Below, in pieces: positions 42,612-51,638 of a DNA stretch of 64,000 nucleotides. Each line of letters begins with the position of its first letter. Positions within the stretch are counted from its first letter, which is position 1. Made by a program: the position numbers and the translations under genes. This DNA is from Acidobacteriota bacterium (GTDB lineage: Bacteria > Acidobacteriota > Blastocatellia > RBC074): NCBI GenBank assembly GCA_016710075.1, contig JADJLO010000020.1, positions 60,925-124,924 of the forward strand, written 5' to 3'. The notes beneath the pieces are model-generated. The model made no database searches. It worked only from the letters and a program-made list of their open reading frames with translations, and had not been told where the DNA came from.

Positions 42612-44224
42612 ACAAAGAAATGAAAAAGTTATTGATCTCTCTGGCAATCGGTCTGGGCTTGATATCAATCATTTACGCTCAACCGGCAGTGCGTGTGTGG
42701 ACGGGGATTCGGATCGAGGCGCTGCGACCATCGACCGGCACCGATCTTCGACCGCTGCCGCTGGCTGCGCACTGGAATCTTGGGGAAGAGAAAGACGGGT
42801 TCTCGCCGGCTTATCAGATGAAGATGCTCGATCAGGGGCACTACCTGCTGCCGTGGTTTCTCATGCCCAACGTCTTCGCTCAAACGGACGACCCGCGCTG
42901 GCTGACCTATTACGAAGCGGCGATCAAACGAGCCGCCCAATTGAAGCTCCCGATTTCACTGGTCAGCACCCAATGGGAGCACCTTCTTTCGACCGATGAT
43001 GCATATTTCAAGCTGCCGCTGGACCGGAATCCAAACGTGGTGACGTCGAGTGGCGAGGTTCGCAAGGAAGTTTCTCCGTTCGGCCCCGTCGATCCGTGGC
43101 GCGAAGTCGGGGCGAAATGGGGATCGAGCCGGATGATGAAGAAGCTGCAGGAATGGTATCCGAATCCTCCGCTGATCCTTTTCGTTTCAAACAATGAGCA
43201 CACGCGCCTTGAATGGATCAAGGCGGATGAGGATCGCCGCTTCGTCGCAAGGTACGGCCGCAACCGGGACGCCGAATTCAAGCGAAAAGTCGTCGGCGAC
43301 GGCTGGATCGAACGTTATCGCGCACTGCAGCAGGGCATCGTCAGCGGTCTTGCAAGCCAGGCATGGAAAGACAAGGCGCGCTTCATCGGATATGAATCAT
43401 TCGGCCCTCCGCATTTTGCGCGCTGGCCTGGGTGGCTGGAACATTCGCTCTATTCGTCGCAACGCATCTCTCCGTGGCCGCTGGCCTGGGATGGAGCCTC
43501 CCCGCCTTTTTACGTCTTCAACTGGAGCACCATTACCGACTACACTCTTTTCAGCCCTCAGGTGGAGGCCATGAACTGGGTCTTCATGCTCGACGAAACC
43601 TATCGCCTGAATCCTTCTTTCTGGTTCGAGATTTCGACATGGGACGGCAACGAACCGAACGCGGAGAACGACAAGCGGAAGTTCTACCAGCGCTCGGGAC
43701 AGCAATACACACCGGCGCGCTACGGCGGGATGGTTCAATTCGGAATGTGGCTGTTGCGGCCTCGTGTGGTCCGCGATTTCCGCGGTTATCGCGAGACGCT
43801 GGATCAGGCCGAGCCTTACTTTATCCCGATCGTACAGGCGGTCGACAGAGTTCATCAGAATTCGACACTGCGAGACTTCTGGCAGAAAGGCCGCCTGGTC
43901 CCGAATCGCGCGCGCGCGCATCCATACCAGACGATCGTTCCTCCGGAGTATCAAAAAGTCGATCGCTGGTTTCTGTTGAACACTTCGCTCGATCCGCAGC
44001 AACCATGGGAGATGGGCACTGTCATACCCGTCTATTCGCTGGCGATTGTCAAAGGGAACGCGCCGCAGCGCCAGTGGCTGATCTATGCCCATTCGCCGTT
44101 GGGCCTCAGAAAAGGCGTGAGGATAAACGTTCCCGATTTCGGATCGATTCAAATGGATGTGACTGTCGATGGCTCGTTTTTTACAATTGATGAGCAAAGT
44201 CGCACAGTGTCGAAAGTAGATTAA
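42608..44224 (+). CDS. Secreted protein of unknown function within the glycosyltransferase run
   Basis: A 538-residue protein with a signal peptide (LLISLAIGLGLISIIYAQP). It is not a glycosyltransferase. The mature part has alternating polar helices and strands (HYLLPWFLMPNVFAQTDDPR, PPLILFVSNNEHTRLEWIKA, FWFEISTWDGNEPNAENDKR) that resemble a TIM-barrel hydrolase, with many Trp and acidic residues. I do not recognise the family. By position, translationally coupled in the glycan locus, a periplasmic glycan-processing or degrading enzyme is a reasonable guess. An alternative start is the ATG at 42620. Confidence 0.72.
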   Translation: MNKEMKKLLISLAIGLGLISIIYAQPAVRVWTGIRIEALRPSTGTDLRPLPLAAHWNLGEEKDGFSPAYQMKMLDQGHYLLPWFLMPNVFAQTDDPRWLTYYEAAIKRAAQLKLPISLVSTQWEHLLSTDDAYFKLPLDRNPNVVTSSGEVRKEVSPFGPVDPWREVGAKWGSSRMMKKLQEWYPNPPLILFVSNNEHTRLEWIKADEDRRFVARYGRNRDAEFKRKVVGDGWIERYRALQQGIVSGLASQAWKDKARFIGYESFGPPHFARWPGWLEHSLYSSQRISPWPLAWDGASPPFYVFNWSTITDYTLFSPQVEAMNWVFMLDETYRLNPSFWFEISTWDGNEPNAENDKRKFYQRSGQQYTPARYGGMVQFGMWLLRPRVVRDFRGYRETLDQAEPYFIPIVQAVDRVHQNSTLRDFWQKGRLVPNRARAHPYQTIVPPEYQKVDRWFLLNTSLDPQQPWEMGTVIPVYSLAIVKGNAPQRQWLIYAHSPLGLRKGVRINVPDFGSIQMDVTVDGSFFTIDEQSRTVSKVD

Positions 44225-44229
44225 CCGCA

Positions 44230-46099
44230 ATGTTCGAGTTCGAACAATACGATAGACGCCTTGATACAGAGCCCGAGGCTGCGCCGGCGCTGCCCTATGA
44301 GCCCGCGCGGAACATTGCGTCGCTCTCTTTGCTGGTTTGGGGAGAGCATTGCATTGAGTGCGCGGCGCCCGCTTGTTTTCAGACCTGCGACCTGTATCAG
44401 AAACGCCCGGACGGCCTCTGCCGGCGTTTTAAATTCGGCGTCCGCCGCAACAGGCGATTTGCTTCGATGCGCGGGTACGGGGCGGAGATCGCGTTCAAAA
44501 AATGGGCCAAGCTCGAAGCCCGGGCCAATACAACGATGCACCCCGCCGGCACGCTGCTCCGTCGCGAACGCGCTTTCGAGAAGGCCGCGCCGCTATTCAA
44601 ACAGGCCGGGCGCCTGCTCCACAGCGGGCGACTGCAGCGCTTTCATCGTTCGCTTGCCGAACGCTGGGTGGAGCGGCTGCGCATCCGTCCGGGAGGCGAC
44701 TCGCAACCCGATGGTTTTCTGCTGGAGATTTACAATCCGACGGATCGGACAATCCGCCTGCAGATAAGCATGACGCTCGACCCATCGGTGCGTCATGCTC
44801 AAACGTCGCAGGTTCAGCCTCGCCCGATGCTCGAGACTCTGGATCTGCAGCCCGGATATTCCCGTCGCGAATTCGAGCGAAGGGATGTTTCAGCACCTCA
44901 TCGACTCCGGACTGCCTTTCAACATCGCCCTGATCCCTGAAGCAGACACTTCCGCGCGGCTGGTAATTCTTACAGCAGATTTTGTCACTTACCAGCCGGC
45001 GGCAAAGACGGCCTCATCGCAGATCAAATGCGTCATCTTCGATCTGGACAATACGCTGTGGGACGGGACACTGCTCGAAAATCCCGAGGTGACGCCAAAA
45101 CCCGATATCGAAAAACTGATTACCCGCCTCGATGAGCGCGGCATTCTAGTGAGCATCGCCAGCAAAAACGATTTCGATCACGCATGGGCGCGACTGGAAC
45201 AGACCGGGCTCAGCTCATACTTTCTGGCGCCACAGATAAACTGGATGCCGAAAAGCTCAAATATCAAGCTTATCGCCGAGCGGCTGAATCTTGGTCTGGA
45301 TGCTTTTGCATTCGTCGATGATAATCCGTTTGAGCTGGCCGAGGTGTCGAGCGTGCTGCCGCAAGTGACCTGCATCGACGCCGCCGAAACAGGCGGACTG
45401 CTCGATGATCCGCGGTTCAAGGGCAGCACCAGCGAAGAGGCTCGCAACCGCCGGCGCTTCTATCAGGACGCCATCCGTCGCGAACAGGATCAGACTGCAT
45501 ACGGAGACGATTATCGGGGCTTTCTCGCCGACTGCCGGATAGAGCTCGTCGTGCGGCCATACAAATCAGTTGATTTCGAACGGGCATCAGAGCTGGTGCA
45601 ACGAACCAACCAGTTGAATTTCTCCGGCGCCAAATATACCCGGGAGCAGCTTGCATCATTGCTCGAAAAAGATGACGTGGCGAAATACCTGCTCGAATGC
45701 TCGGACAAATACGGATCATACGGGATTGTGGGATTCAGCATGGTCGAGCATCGCGAAGATGAAATCCGCATCCTTGATTTCATGCTTTCATGCCGGGTTC
45801 AGGGGAGATTCATCGAGCAGGCTTTTTTTCACCATCTTCAGGAGCATCGACACCCCGGGCGGGGGCAGGCAACACGGCTGCGTGTCAGCTTCAAGCCAAC
45901 GCAGCGCAACAAACCCGCACAACAGGTGCTTGAAGCGCTTCACTTCGAGCCATGCGATACCGGCGAAGGACTCTGTCTCGATCTGTCAAAGCATTCTTTG
46001 GCCGGGCACGTGATCAAGGTAACGTTTCCCGATAACCCCGGCAAAGAACCCGGCGAATCCGAGGCCGATGCCATGGCACTGATACGGAACGAGAGATGA
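44230..46099 (+). CDS. Cys-cluster protein with FkbH-like HAD-IIIC domain (frameshifted)
   Basis: About 623 residues once the GGG at 44882-44884 is read as GG. The N-terminal domain has a dense cysteine set HCIECAAPACFQTCDLYQ plus a further Cys in RPDGLCRRFKF, possibly a metal or Fe-S site. The C-terminal half is an FkbH/HAD-IIIC domain with the catalytic aspartates in CVIFDLDNTLWDGTL and the later FAFVDDNPFELAEV. A GNAT-like segment (AKYLLECSDKYGSYGIVGFS) follows. FkbH proteins load glyceryl from 1,3-bisphosphoglycerate onto a carrier protein; no carrier is in this window. It overlaps the next gene by 4 bases. Confidence 0.78.
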
Positions 46100-47040
46100 G
46101 AGCAGAACCCCCTTCAGTCTTCATCGTCGTGCTGGTATACAATTCGCGCGAAGCCACCCGCCAATGCCTGCTGTCGCTGCGCGCGCTGAGTTATCCGAAC
46201 TACCGGCTGGTGGTTGTCGACAATGCTTCGAGCGACGGTTCTGAAGAAATGGTGCGGTCCGAGTTCCCCGATCTGGCCGTGATCCAGACCGGCGCAAACA
46301 GAGGCTATACCGGCGGCAACAATCGCGGCATCGAATACTCGCTCGATCACGGCGCCGATTATGTCATGATTCTCAACCCCGACACGGTGCTCGCCAACCC
46401 CGGATTTCTGACTGATATGGTCGCTTATCTTGAGGCCCATCCGGAAGTGGGAATTGCGGGGCCTCGCGTCTTCGCCGGCAAACCCGGCGTCGTTCAAAAC
46501 ACCGTTCTCTTCGCGCCGGGACTCTGGCGAAGCCTTAAACATTGGGTTCTGTATCGACTCAAACCTGATTTTGCCCAACGATCGGGCGATCAATCGATCG
46601 ACGCTGAAGTGCTCAACGGCGTCTGCCTGCTTATTCGGGCTGAGTGCCTGCGCCGGATCGGACCGTTCGACGAAAACATTTTCATGTACATAGAAGATGC
46701 GGAGATGGATTACAGGGCTCACAGCCACGGCTGGAGCGTGCGCTACCTGCCCGTAGACAGCATCATTCATCTTCGCGACAGCGATGAGTGCCACCCGACC
46801 GGCCGGGTCAACTTTCTGCTCAAAAGAAATTCGGTCTATTACCTTTGCCGGATCGGCAAGCGAGTCGATGCCCTGGGTTATGCCGTACTGTCTCTGGCGC
46901 TCCTGCTGATTCACGCCGCTTCACCTTTCAAAAAGGAGAGCGCCGGCGATTACCTGCAATTCTGCAGGCGACTGGCCGCATCGTATTTCGCGATATTCAG
47001 CGGCCGAAAGCTCGGAAAATCTTTCGGCCCACCATACTGA
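46096..47040 (+). CDS. Family 2 glycosyltransferase I, rhamnosyltransferase-like
   Basis: GT-A fold, 314 residues: SVFIVVLVYNSREATRQCLL, VVVDNASSDGSEEM and YVMILNPDTVLANPGFL (N-P-D-T pattern). VLNGVCLLIRAECLRRIGPF and FMYIEDAEMDYRAHSHGWSV follow. It overlaps the Cys-HAD gene start-to-stop (ATGA). It ends the longest coupled run of the locus. The stop at 47038-47040 is followed at once by copy 3 of the word element. Confidence 0.9.
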   Translation: MRAEPPSVFIVVLVYNSREATRQCLLSLRALSYPNYRLVVVDNASSDGSEEMVRSEFPDLAVIQTGANRGYTGGNNRGIEYSLDHGADYVMILNPDTVLANPGFLTDMVAYLEAHPEVGIAGPRVFAGKPGVVQNTVLFAPGLWRSLKHWVLYRLKPDFAQRSGDQSIDAEVLNGVCLLIRAECLRRIGPFDENIFMYIEDAEMDYRAHSHGWSVRYLPVDSIIHLRDSDECHPTGRVNFLLKRNSVYYLCRIGKRVDALGYAVLSLALLLIHAASPFKKESAGDYLQFCRRLAASYFAIFSGRKLGKSFGPPY

Positions 47041-47042
47041 AG

Positions 47043-47183
47043 AAGATTACGAAACAGACGAAAATTTTCAGGCGGTGATGGGGCGAGAATCTCTGATAAA
47101 CTTATATCCGTAATTGTCCGGACTATTTTGACCCTGAATACTTTTCGTCTGTTTCGTTTATTTCGTCTGTTTCGTAATCTTTT
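47043..47183. repeat. CGAAACAGACGAAA-word element, copy 3
   Basis: The left arm starts two bases after the upstream stop (GATTACGAAACAGACGAAAA), and the right arm is the same two-word form as in copies 1 and 2. The spacer of about 75 bases is unrelated to that of copy 2. The element ends about 25 bases before the methyltransferase start. Confidence 0.85.
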
Positions 47184-47209
47184 CTTCTTCTCTCTCAAGG
47201 AGACAGGAA

Positions 47210-48016
47210 TTGGAATCATTGCTGGTGAAGATATTCGGGTTCCCGGCCACGTTGATTCACGGCGACACGCTGGTGCTTGATCGCTGGTTGTGGCTGAAGA
47301 AGAGGCTGCCGCGGGTCAGCCGCAAGGTCCAATTACTCGACGTCGGCTGTGGCAGCGGGGCTTTCACCATCGGCGCCGCAAAGCGCGGTTACAGCGCATA
47401 CGGTCTTAGTTTCGAGGACCGAAACCTCCGCGTAGCCCGAGAGCGTGCGACAATTTGCGGCGTGCCCGACACCGGATTTGAGACCTATGACATCAGACAA
47501 CTGGGTGAGCGTGCCGATCTGAGGAATGCTTTCGATATGGCGACCTGCCTTGAAGTGATCGAGCACCTGCTCAATGACCAAAAGCTGATGCGCGACATCG
47601 CGGGTTGTCTCAAACCGGGCGGGCGGCTGCTGCTCACCACGCCATATTTCCATTATCGAGCAATCACGCCGAACGAGGATGGCCCGTTTTCGAACGAAGA
47701 GGACGGCTGGCATGTTCGAAGAGGCTACACCGAAGAAATGCTGCGCGAATTGTGCGCACAGGCAGGGCTTGAAATTGACGCCATCTCATATTGCAGCGGC
47801 TTTCTCAGTCAGAAGATCACCTATGTCATGCGTTTTCTGACGAACTACCATCCCTTGCTCGGGTGGGCTGCAATACTGCCTCTTCGCATCTTCCCGCCTC
47901 TGTTGGACAACCTGGTGACGGGGCTTCTGCGCTGGCCCTTTTTCTCCATCTGCCTTGAAGCGCATAAACCGGTTGGAGGGAAGTTCCCGGAGAAAAGCGA
48001 CGGAGATGTGCGTTGA
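47210..48016 (+). CDS. Class I SAM-dependent methyltransferase
   Basis: A 268-residue enzyme starting at a TTG with AAGGAG about 7 bases upstream. The SAM motif is LLDVGCGSGAFTIGAAKRGY, followed by motif-II region FDMATCLEVIEHLLND and post-II LKPGGRLLLTTPYF. It is the UbiE/COQ5-like fold used for sugar O-methylation or for other small substrates. It overlaps the deacetylase gene by 4 bases. Methylation of a terminal sugar is one known export signal for Wzt C-terminal domains, but nothing here proves that role. Confidence 0.88.
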   Translation: MESLLVKIFGFPATLIHGDTLVLDRWLWLKKRLPRVSRKVQLLDVGCGSGAFTIGAAKRGYSAYGLSFEDRNLRVARERATICGVPDTGFETYDIRQLGERADLRNAFDMATCLEVIEHLLNDQKLMRDIAGCLKPGGRLLLTTPYFHYRAITPNEDGPFSNEEDGWHVRRGYTEEMLRELCAQAGLEIDAISYCSGFLSQKITYVMRFLTNYHPLLGWAAILPLRIFPPLLDNLVTGLLRWPFFSICLEAHKPVGGKFPEKSDGDVR

Positions 48017-48873
48017 TGGAGTCTAATCCAGTGGAAAGATTTCCCGAGCGGTATTCAGAGTTGTACGAACCATCGATGAGACGGCGCCTGATTGAGCCCG
48101 TTCGCGATCTGGCCGTCAGCCTGATGTCGCCGTTGGCAAGCGCGGCGTATCACATAAGATACGCTCGCGTAAATCATGTGCGATTCGTATACTACCACTT
48201 CGTCTTCGGCGATCAGGCATCGCGCTTTGCCGAACACTTGCGCTTTTACCGCGACAATTACCGCGTGATCAGCCATTCAGAAGCGATTTCACGACTCCGT
48301 GATGGGCGGGTTGATGATAGATATCTCTCAATCTCATTTGATGACGGATTCAAAAATAATGCCGAGGTAGCTGCGCCGATACTTGAGCAATTCGGGATGC
48401 CCGCGATCTTCTTTGTCGTCGCGAATCTGATGAAATTCTCCCCAGGCGAGGAATCGGAGCTTGAATCGTTTTCACGCTCACGTTTCGGACATCGACCTTT
48501 GAGGAATATGGACCGGGATGATTTGAGACGGCTTCTTGCCGGCGGTCATGAGATCGGCTCGCACACCCTGAGCCACGCAAGGCTTTCAAACACGACTCTT
48601 GCCGTAGCTGAACGCGAAATCGCCCAATCCAGAACCGTTCTCGAAGAGATGACCGGCTCGCCGGTCAAACACTTCTGCTTTCCATACGGGCTGGCTGCCG
48701 ACTTCCCGGCTCATTGCCGGGATATGGTGGAACGCGCCGGTTATCAAAGCTGCGTTTCTGCAATCCGCGGAGCCAACCAGGCAGGCGCCGACGTTTATCA
48801 TCTGCGTCGCGATCACATTATGGCCAACTGGCCCATCAGCCAGTTGAAGTATTTCACACGAACCAATTTCTGA
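48013..48873 (+). CDS. Polysaccharide deacetylase (NodB-type)
   Basis: A 286-residue carbohydrate esterase 4-like protein. The metal-binding first motif is ISFDDGFKNNAEVA, with catalytic DD, and the second is EIGSHTLSHARLSN (H-x3-H). FCFPYGLAADF follows as the third motif. A signal peptide is not evident, and the first 55 residues are a non-hydrophobic lead. It could remove acetyl from N-acetyl sugars in the glycan. It is coupled to the methyltransferase. Confidence 0.88.
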   Translation: MMESNPVERFPERYSELYEPSMRRRLIEPVRDLAVSLMSPLASAAYHIRYARVNHVRFVYYHFVFGDQASRFAEHLRFYRDNYRVISHSEAISRLRDGRVDDRYLSISFDDGFKNNAEVAAPILEQFGMPAIFFVVANLMKFSPGEESELESFSRSRFGHRPLRNMDRDDLRRLLAGGHEIGSHTLSHARLSNTTLAVAEREIAQSRTVLEEMTGSPVKHFCFPYGLAADFPAHCRDMVERAGYQSCVSAIRGANQAGADVYHLRRDHIMANWPISQLKYFTRTNF

Positions 48874-48888
48874 AGAGAAGATAAGAAA

Positions 48889-48941
48889 AGATTACGAAAC
48901 AGATTAACCACTTGAAAATTTCCGTCTGTTTCTTAATCTTT
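48889..48941. repeat. CGAAACAGACGAAA-word element, copy 4 (short)
   Basis: A reduced form: AGATTACGAAACAG (left) and CCGTCTGTTTCTTAATCTTT (right) with a spacer of only about 15 bases. It lies immediately before the next glycosyltransferase start and 15 bases after the deacetylase stop. Confidence 0.7.
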
Positions 48942-48949
48942 CAGTCAAG

Positions 48950-50107
48950 ATGAGAGTGCTGCTGCTGGCAAATGTGCCGACTCCATATAACCTCCCGCTG
49001 ATCGAAATGGTACGGGGGCAGTCGGGGTGGGATTTTGAAGTCTGCTTTATTTCGGGCAGCAATGAGGCCGTGGGCTGGGCCGACGAGGACAAGCCGCTTC
49101 CGGAGAACGACGGCATCAGCATCATCGATCGCAGATTGCCGCGGCTCAATCGCCTGCTCGGTTCACATGCGGCCGCAGCCACAGCCTTGATTGCAACTCT
49201 GAAAAACAGCCGGCCGGATTATCTGATTCTCTATGGCTATACTCAACTGCCGCAGATGCTGGCGATCTTCTGGGCAGTATTAACCGGCACTCCGTTTGCG
49301 ATCATGGGCGATGCGAACATCTATGCCGATTGCGCGACGGGGCTGCGACGGATAATCAAACGGCTCTGGCTGCGGAAGGTGACCAGACGAGCCGCAGCGC
49401 TGATCGCCGTGGGCACGACCAACAGACTTTTCTGGGAATCATACGGCGCACTGCCCGAACAGATTTTCGATCTTCGATACCCTGTTGATAACGACTACTT
49501 TGCGCGCGAAGCGGTGGCTCAGAAAGCCGCCGCCGATGAGTGGCGAGATCGAATGGGGCTGGCCGGCAGTGTCATCTTTCTTTTCGTCGGCCGGTTGATC
49601 GAACGCAAACGAATTGACCTGCTGATCCGGGCCGTAAAAAGTCTACCCGGCAAACCACTGGGTCTCGTCATCGTAGGCAGCGGCGAGGAGCGCGAAAAAC
49701 TCGAGCAGTTGGCCGCTGGCGATCAGCGCATCGTATTTGCAGGAATCACCAGCTACCGCGAACTGCCGCGGTATTACGCGCTGGCGGATGTGCTGGTCCT
49801 TCCCGCCCGCCACGAACCCTGGGGACTGGTCATCAACGAGGCCATGGCTTCCGGGCTCGCCGTCATCGCTCACCGGCACTGCGGCGCGGCTGTCGATCTG
49901 GTTGGAAACGATAATGGCGTGGCTCTCGACGGTTTTTCAGTCGACGAGCTTGCCGCGGCCATGCGACTACTGGCCGGCAACGAGGCCTTGAGAAACTCAA
50001 TGCAGCGAAATTCGCGAGAAAAGATTCGCCTATGGTCCTTTGAGACCGCTGCGCCGGTTATCATTCACGCGGTCGAATATTCATGCCAGAATGTGATTGC
50101 GAAATAA
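48950..50107 (+). CDS. Family 4 glycosyltransferase G
   Basis: GT-B fold, 385 residues, opening MRVLLLANVPTPYNLPLIEM. The donor half has FVGRLIERKRIDLLIRAVKS, then ARHEPWGLVINEAMASGLAV with the E-x7-E motif. It stands alone between two repeat elements. Donor and acceptor are not predictable. Confidence 0.9.
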   Translation: MRVLLLANVPTPYNLPLIEMVRGQSGWDFEVCFISGSNEAVGWADEDKPLPENDGISIIDRRLPRLNRLLGSHAAAATALIATLKNSRPDYLILYGYTQLPQMLAIFWAVLTGTPFAIMGDANIYADCATGLRRIIKRLWLRKVTRRAAALIAVGTTNRLFWESYGALPEQIFDLRYPVDNDYFAREAVAQKAAADEWRDRMGLAGSVIFLFVGRLIERKRIDLLIRAVKSLPGKPLGLVIVGSGEEREKLEQLAAGDQRIVFAGITSYRELPRYYALADVLVLPARHEPWGLVINEAMASGLAVIAHRHCGAAVDLVGNDNGVALDGFSVDELAAAMRLLAGNEALRNSMQRNSREKIRLWSFETAAPVIIHAVEYSCQNVIAK

Positions 50108-50118
50108 GCATGGAAACA

Positions 50119-50191
50119 AGCATGGAGTTCCGCCTTCAGGCGGCTGACTTTGTTGCCGAGCCGTTCCGCCTGAAGGCGGAACTCCATGCTT
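50119..50191. repeat. CCGCCTTCAGGCGG palindromic inverted repeat, copy 1
   Basis: The left arm AGCATGGAGTTCCGCCTTCA and the right arm CTGAAGGCGGAACTCCATGC pair across about 22 bases. Each arm is itself nearly palindromic (CCGCCT/AGGCGG). The element lies 11 bases after the GT4 stop and 47 before the Wzy-like start. A sister copy is at 53743-53815. Confidence 0.75.
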
Positions 50192-50238
50192 ATTCCATCT
50201 TTCTTCTTTATATTGAGTCGCGCCCTGGAGATTAATTC

Positions 50239-51636
50239 ATGACTGCTGCACCTGTATTACTGGCTGTTCTTGCAGCTTTCTTCTGGTTATTTCGGACCAA
50301 ATTCAAGGACCGTTTTCTGCGGGCTTTCGGGCTCTTCTTTCTGATTCTCCTGGTCTATTCTTCAAACAAAGAATATTACGGCATCAGCACTTCCCTTTCG
50401 GAATCGACCTTCAGCCCGATGAGTCTTCTGCGATGGGGGCTGATGTTTTTTCTGATCTGGCAGGCAACGCGACTTGATAAGCCGAAAGGGTTTCGCAACG
50501 ATATTCTGCTCTCGACTTCCGCAATACTGCTGTTGGGGTTGATGCTGGTTTCCTGCCTCTATGCAGAGGACCCGTTTTATTCACTGATGAGTTCGGTCAG
50601 CTTTTCGCTGTTTGTCATGGCCCTCATGATGGGGCTGGTTTACTATCTTTACAGCAGCGTGAACTGCCTGCAATTTTTCAAGTTTCACTACTACACGGCC
50701 TGGATCGTGCTGGCCCCGTTTATCGTCCTGCTCTTTTCGGGCATTGGATACGGCGTAACCATTCTCATGGGTCAGTATGCGGGATTTTTCGGCAATCAGA
50801 ATATGATCGGCGCATTCTCGGCCATGATTACGCCCTACGTTCTGTTTCACTGGCGTGTTGTGGCGGAAACGAAAAGAGATAAGTGGCTGGACGCGGCATT
50901 GCTCTTTACTATTTTCCTGGGGTTATGGTTATCCAGATCGCGCAATGGCGCACTTTGTTTTCTGATCGTGATCGTCACCTACTTTTTCATTGTCAGCATG
51001 CAAAGCCGGCTGGCGATCATGACGGTCGGAGTGCTTGTGATTACGGGTTTTCTGGTTTTTCCGCCTTTGAAGACTGATCTGATGAGTTTCATCCGCAAGG
51101 GGACGGATAAATCGGCATCGGTGACTGATTTGAGTTCTCAGTTTGCAGAAGAACGCCGGTATGAGATGTGGTCTGGAGTCTGGCCCAAGTTCTGGAAGCA
51201 GAAGCTGACGGGGTACGGGTTTGCCCAGTCGCACCTGCTGGTCTACGAGTTCACCGAAGACAAAGAGGTGGGCAGATCGCTTCACAACAGTTACCTTGAG
51301 ATGTTCGGTGACCTTGGACTGCCGGGGTTCCTGCTGCTGGCGCTGTTGCTTTTCCGTGTCGGGTTCAAATCCCTGTCCATCCTGACACTGCCGGTTGAAC
51401 CGCTGGAACGTCATATCACGGCCGTCTTTATCTCAGGCTTCGTTGCCGGTTCGGTCAATGCCTTCTTTGAAAGCTGGATGTTCTCGGCAGGCAATCTGCT
51501 GACATTGATGTACTGGGGTTCATTTACAGGTATTGTAGCCCGCATGGCGTGGCAGCCGGGCCAGGCTCCAAGCACAGCCAGGACGCCGGCAATGCAGGCT
51601 GAAATGCAATATCCGGCGATACGGGCCCAGAATTGA
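50239..51636 (+). CDS. Wzy/O-antigen-ligase-like membrane protein
   Basis: A 465-residue protein with about eleven membrane segments. The loop before the last segments contains FWKQKLTGYGFAQSHLLVYE and VGRSLHNSYLEMFGDLGLPG, where H-N-S-Y-L matches the ligase/Wzy_C core. The C-terminal 35 residues are hydrophilic and low in complexity. It is either the chain polymerase or a ligase. The window has another candidate at 25001-26290. Confidence 0.8.
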   Translation: MTAAPVLLAVLAAFFWLFRTKFKDRFLRAFGLFFLILLVYSSNKEYYGISTSLSESTFSPMSLLRWGLMFFLIWQATRLDKPKGFRNDILLSTSAILLLGLMLVSCLYAEDPFYSLMSSVSFSLFVMALMMGLVYYLYSSVNCLQFFKFHYYTAWIVLAPFIVLLFSGIGYGVTILMGQYAGFFGNQNMIGAFSAMITPYVLFHWRVVAETKRDKWLDAALLFTIFLGLWLSRSRNGALCFLIVIVTYFFIVSMQSRLAIMTVGVLVITGFLVFPPLKTDLMSFIRKGTDKSASVTDLSSQFAEERRYEMWSGVWPKFWKQKLTGYGFAQSHLLVYEFTEDKEVGRSLHNSYLEMFGDLGLPGFLLLALLLFRVGFKSLSILTLPVEPLERHITAVFISGFVAGSVNAFFESWMFSAGNLLTLMYWGSFTGIVARMAWQPGQAPSTARTPAMQAEMQYPAIRAQN

Positions 51637-51638
51637 TA

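Noticed and set aside
43397..46914. Minus-strand frames of 266-277 residues in the polysaccharide locus
   Set aside because: Antisense to the secreted protein and GT2 genes, with no recognisable domain.
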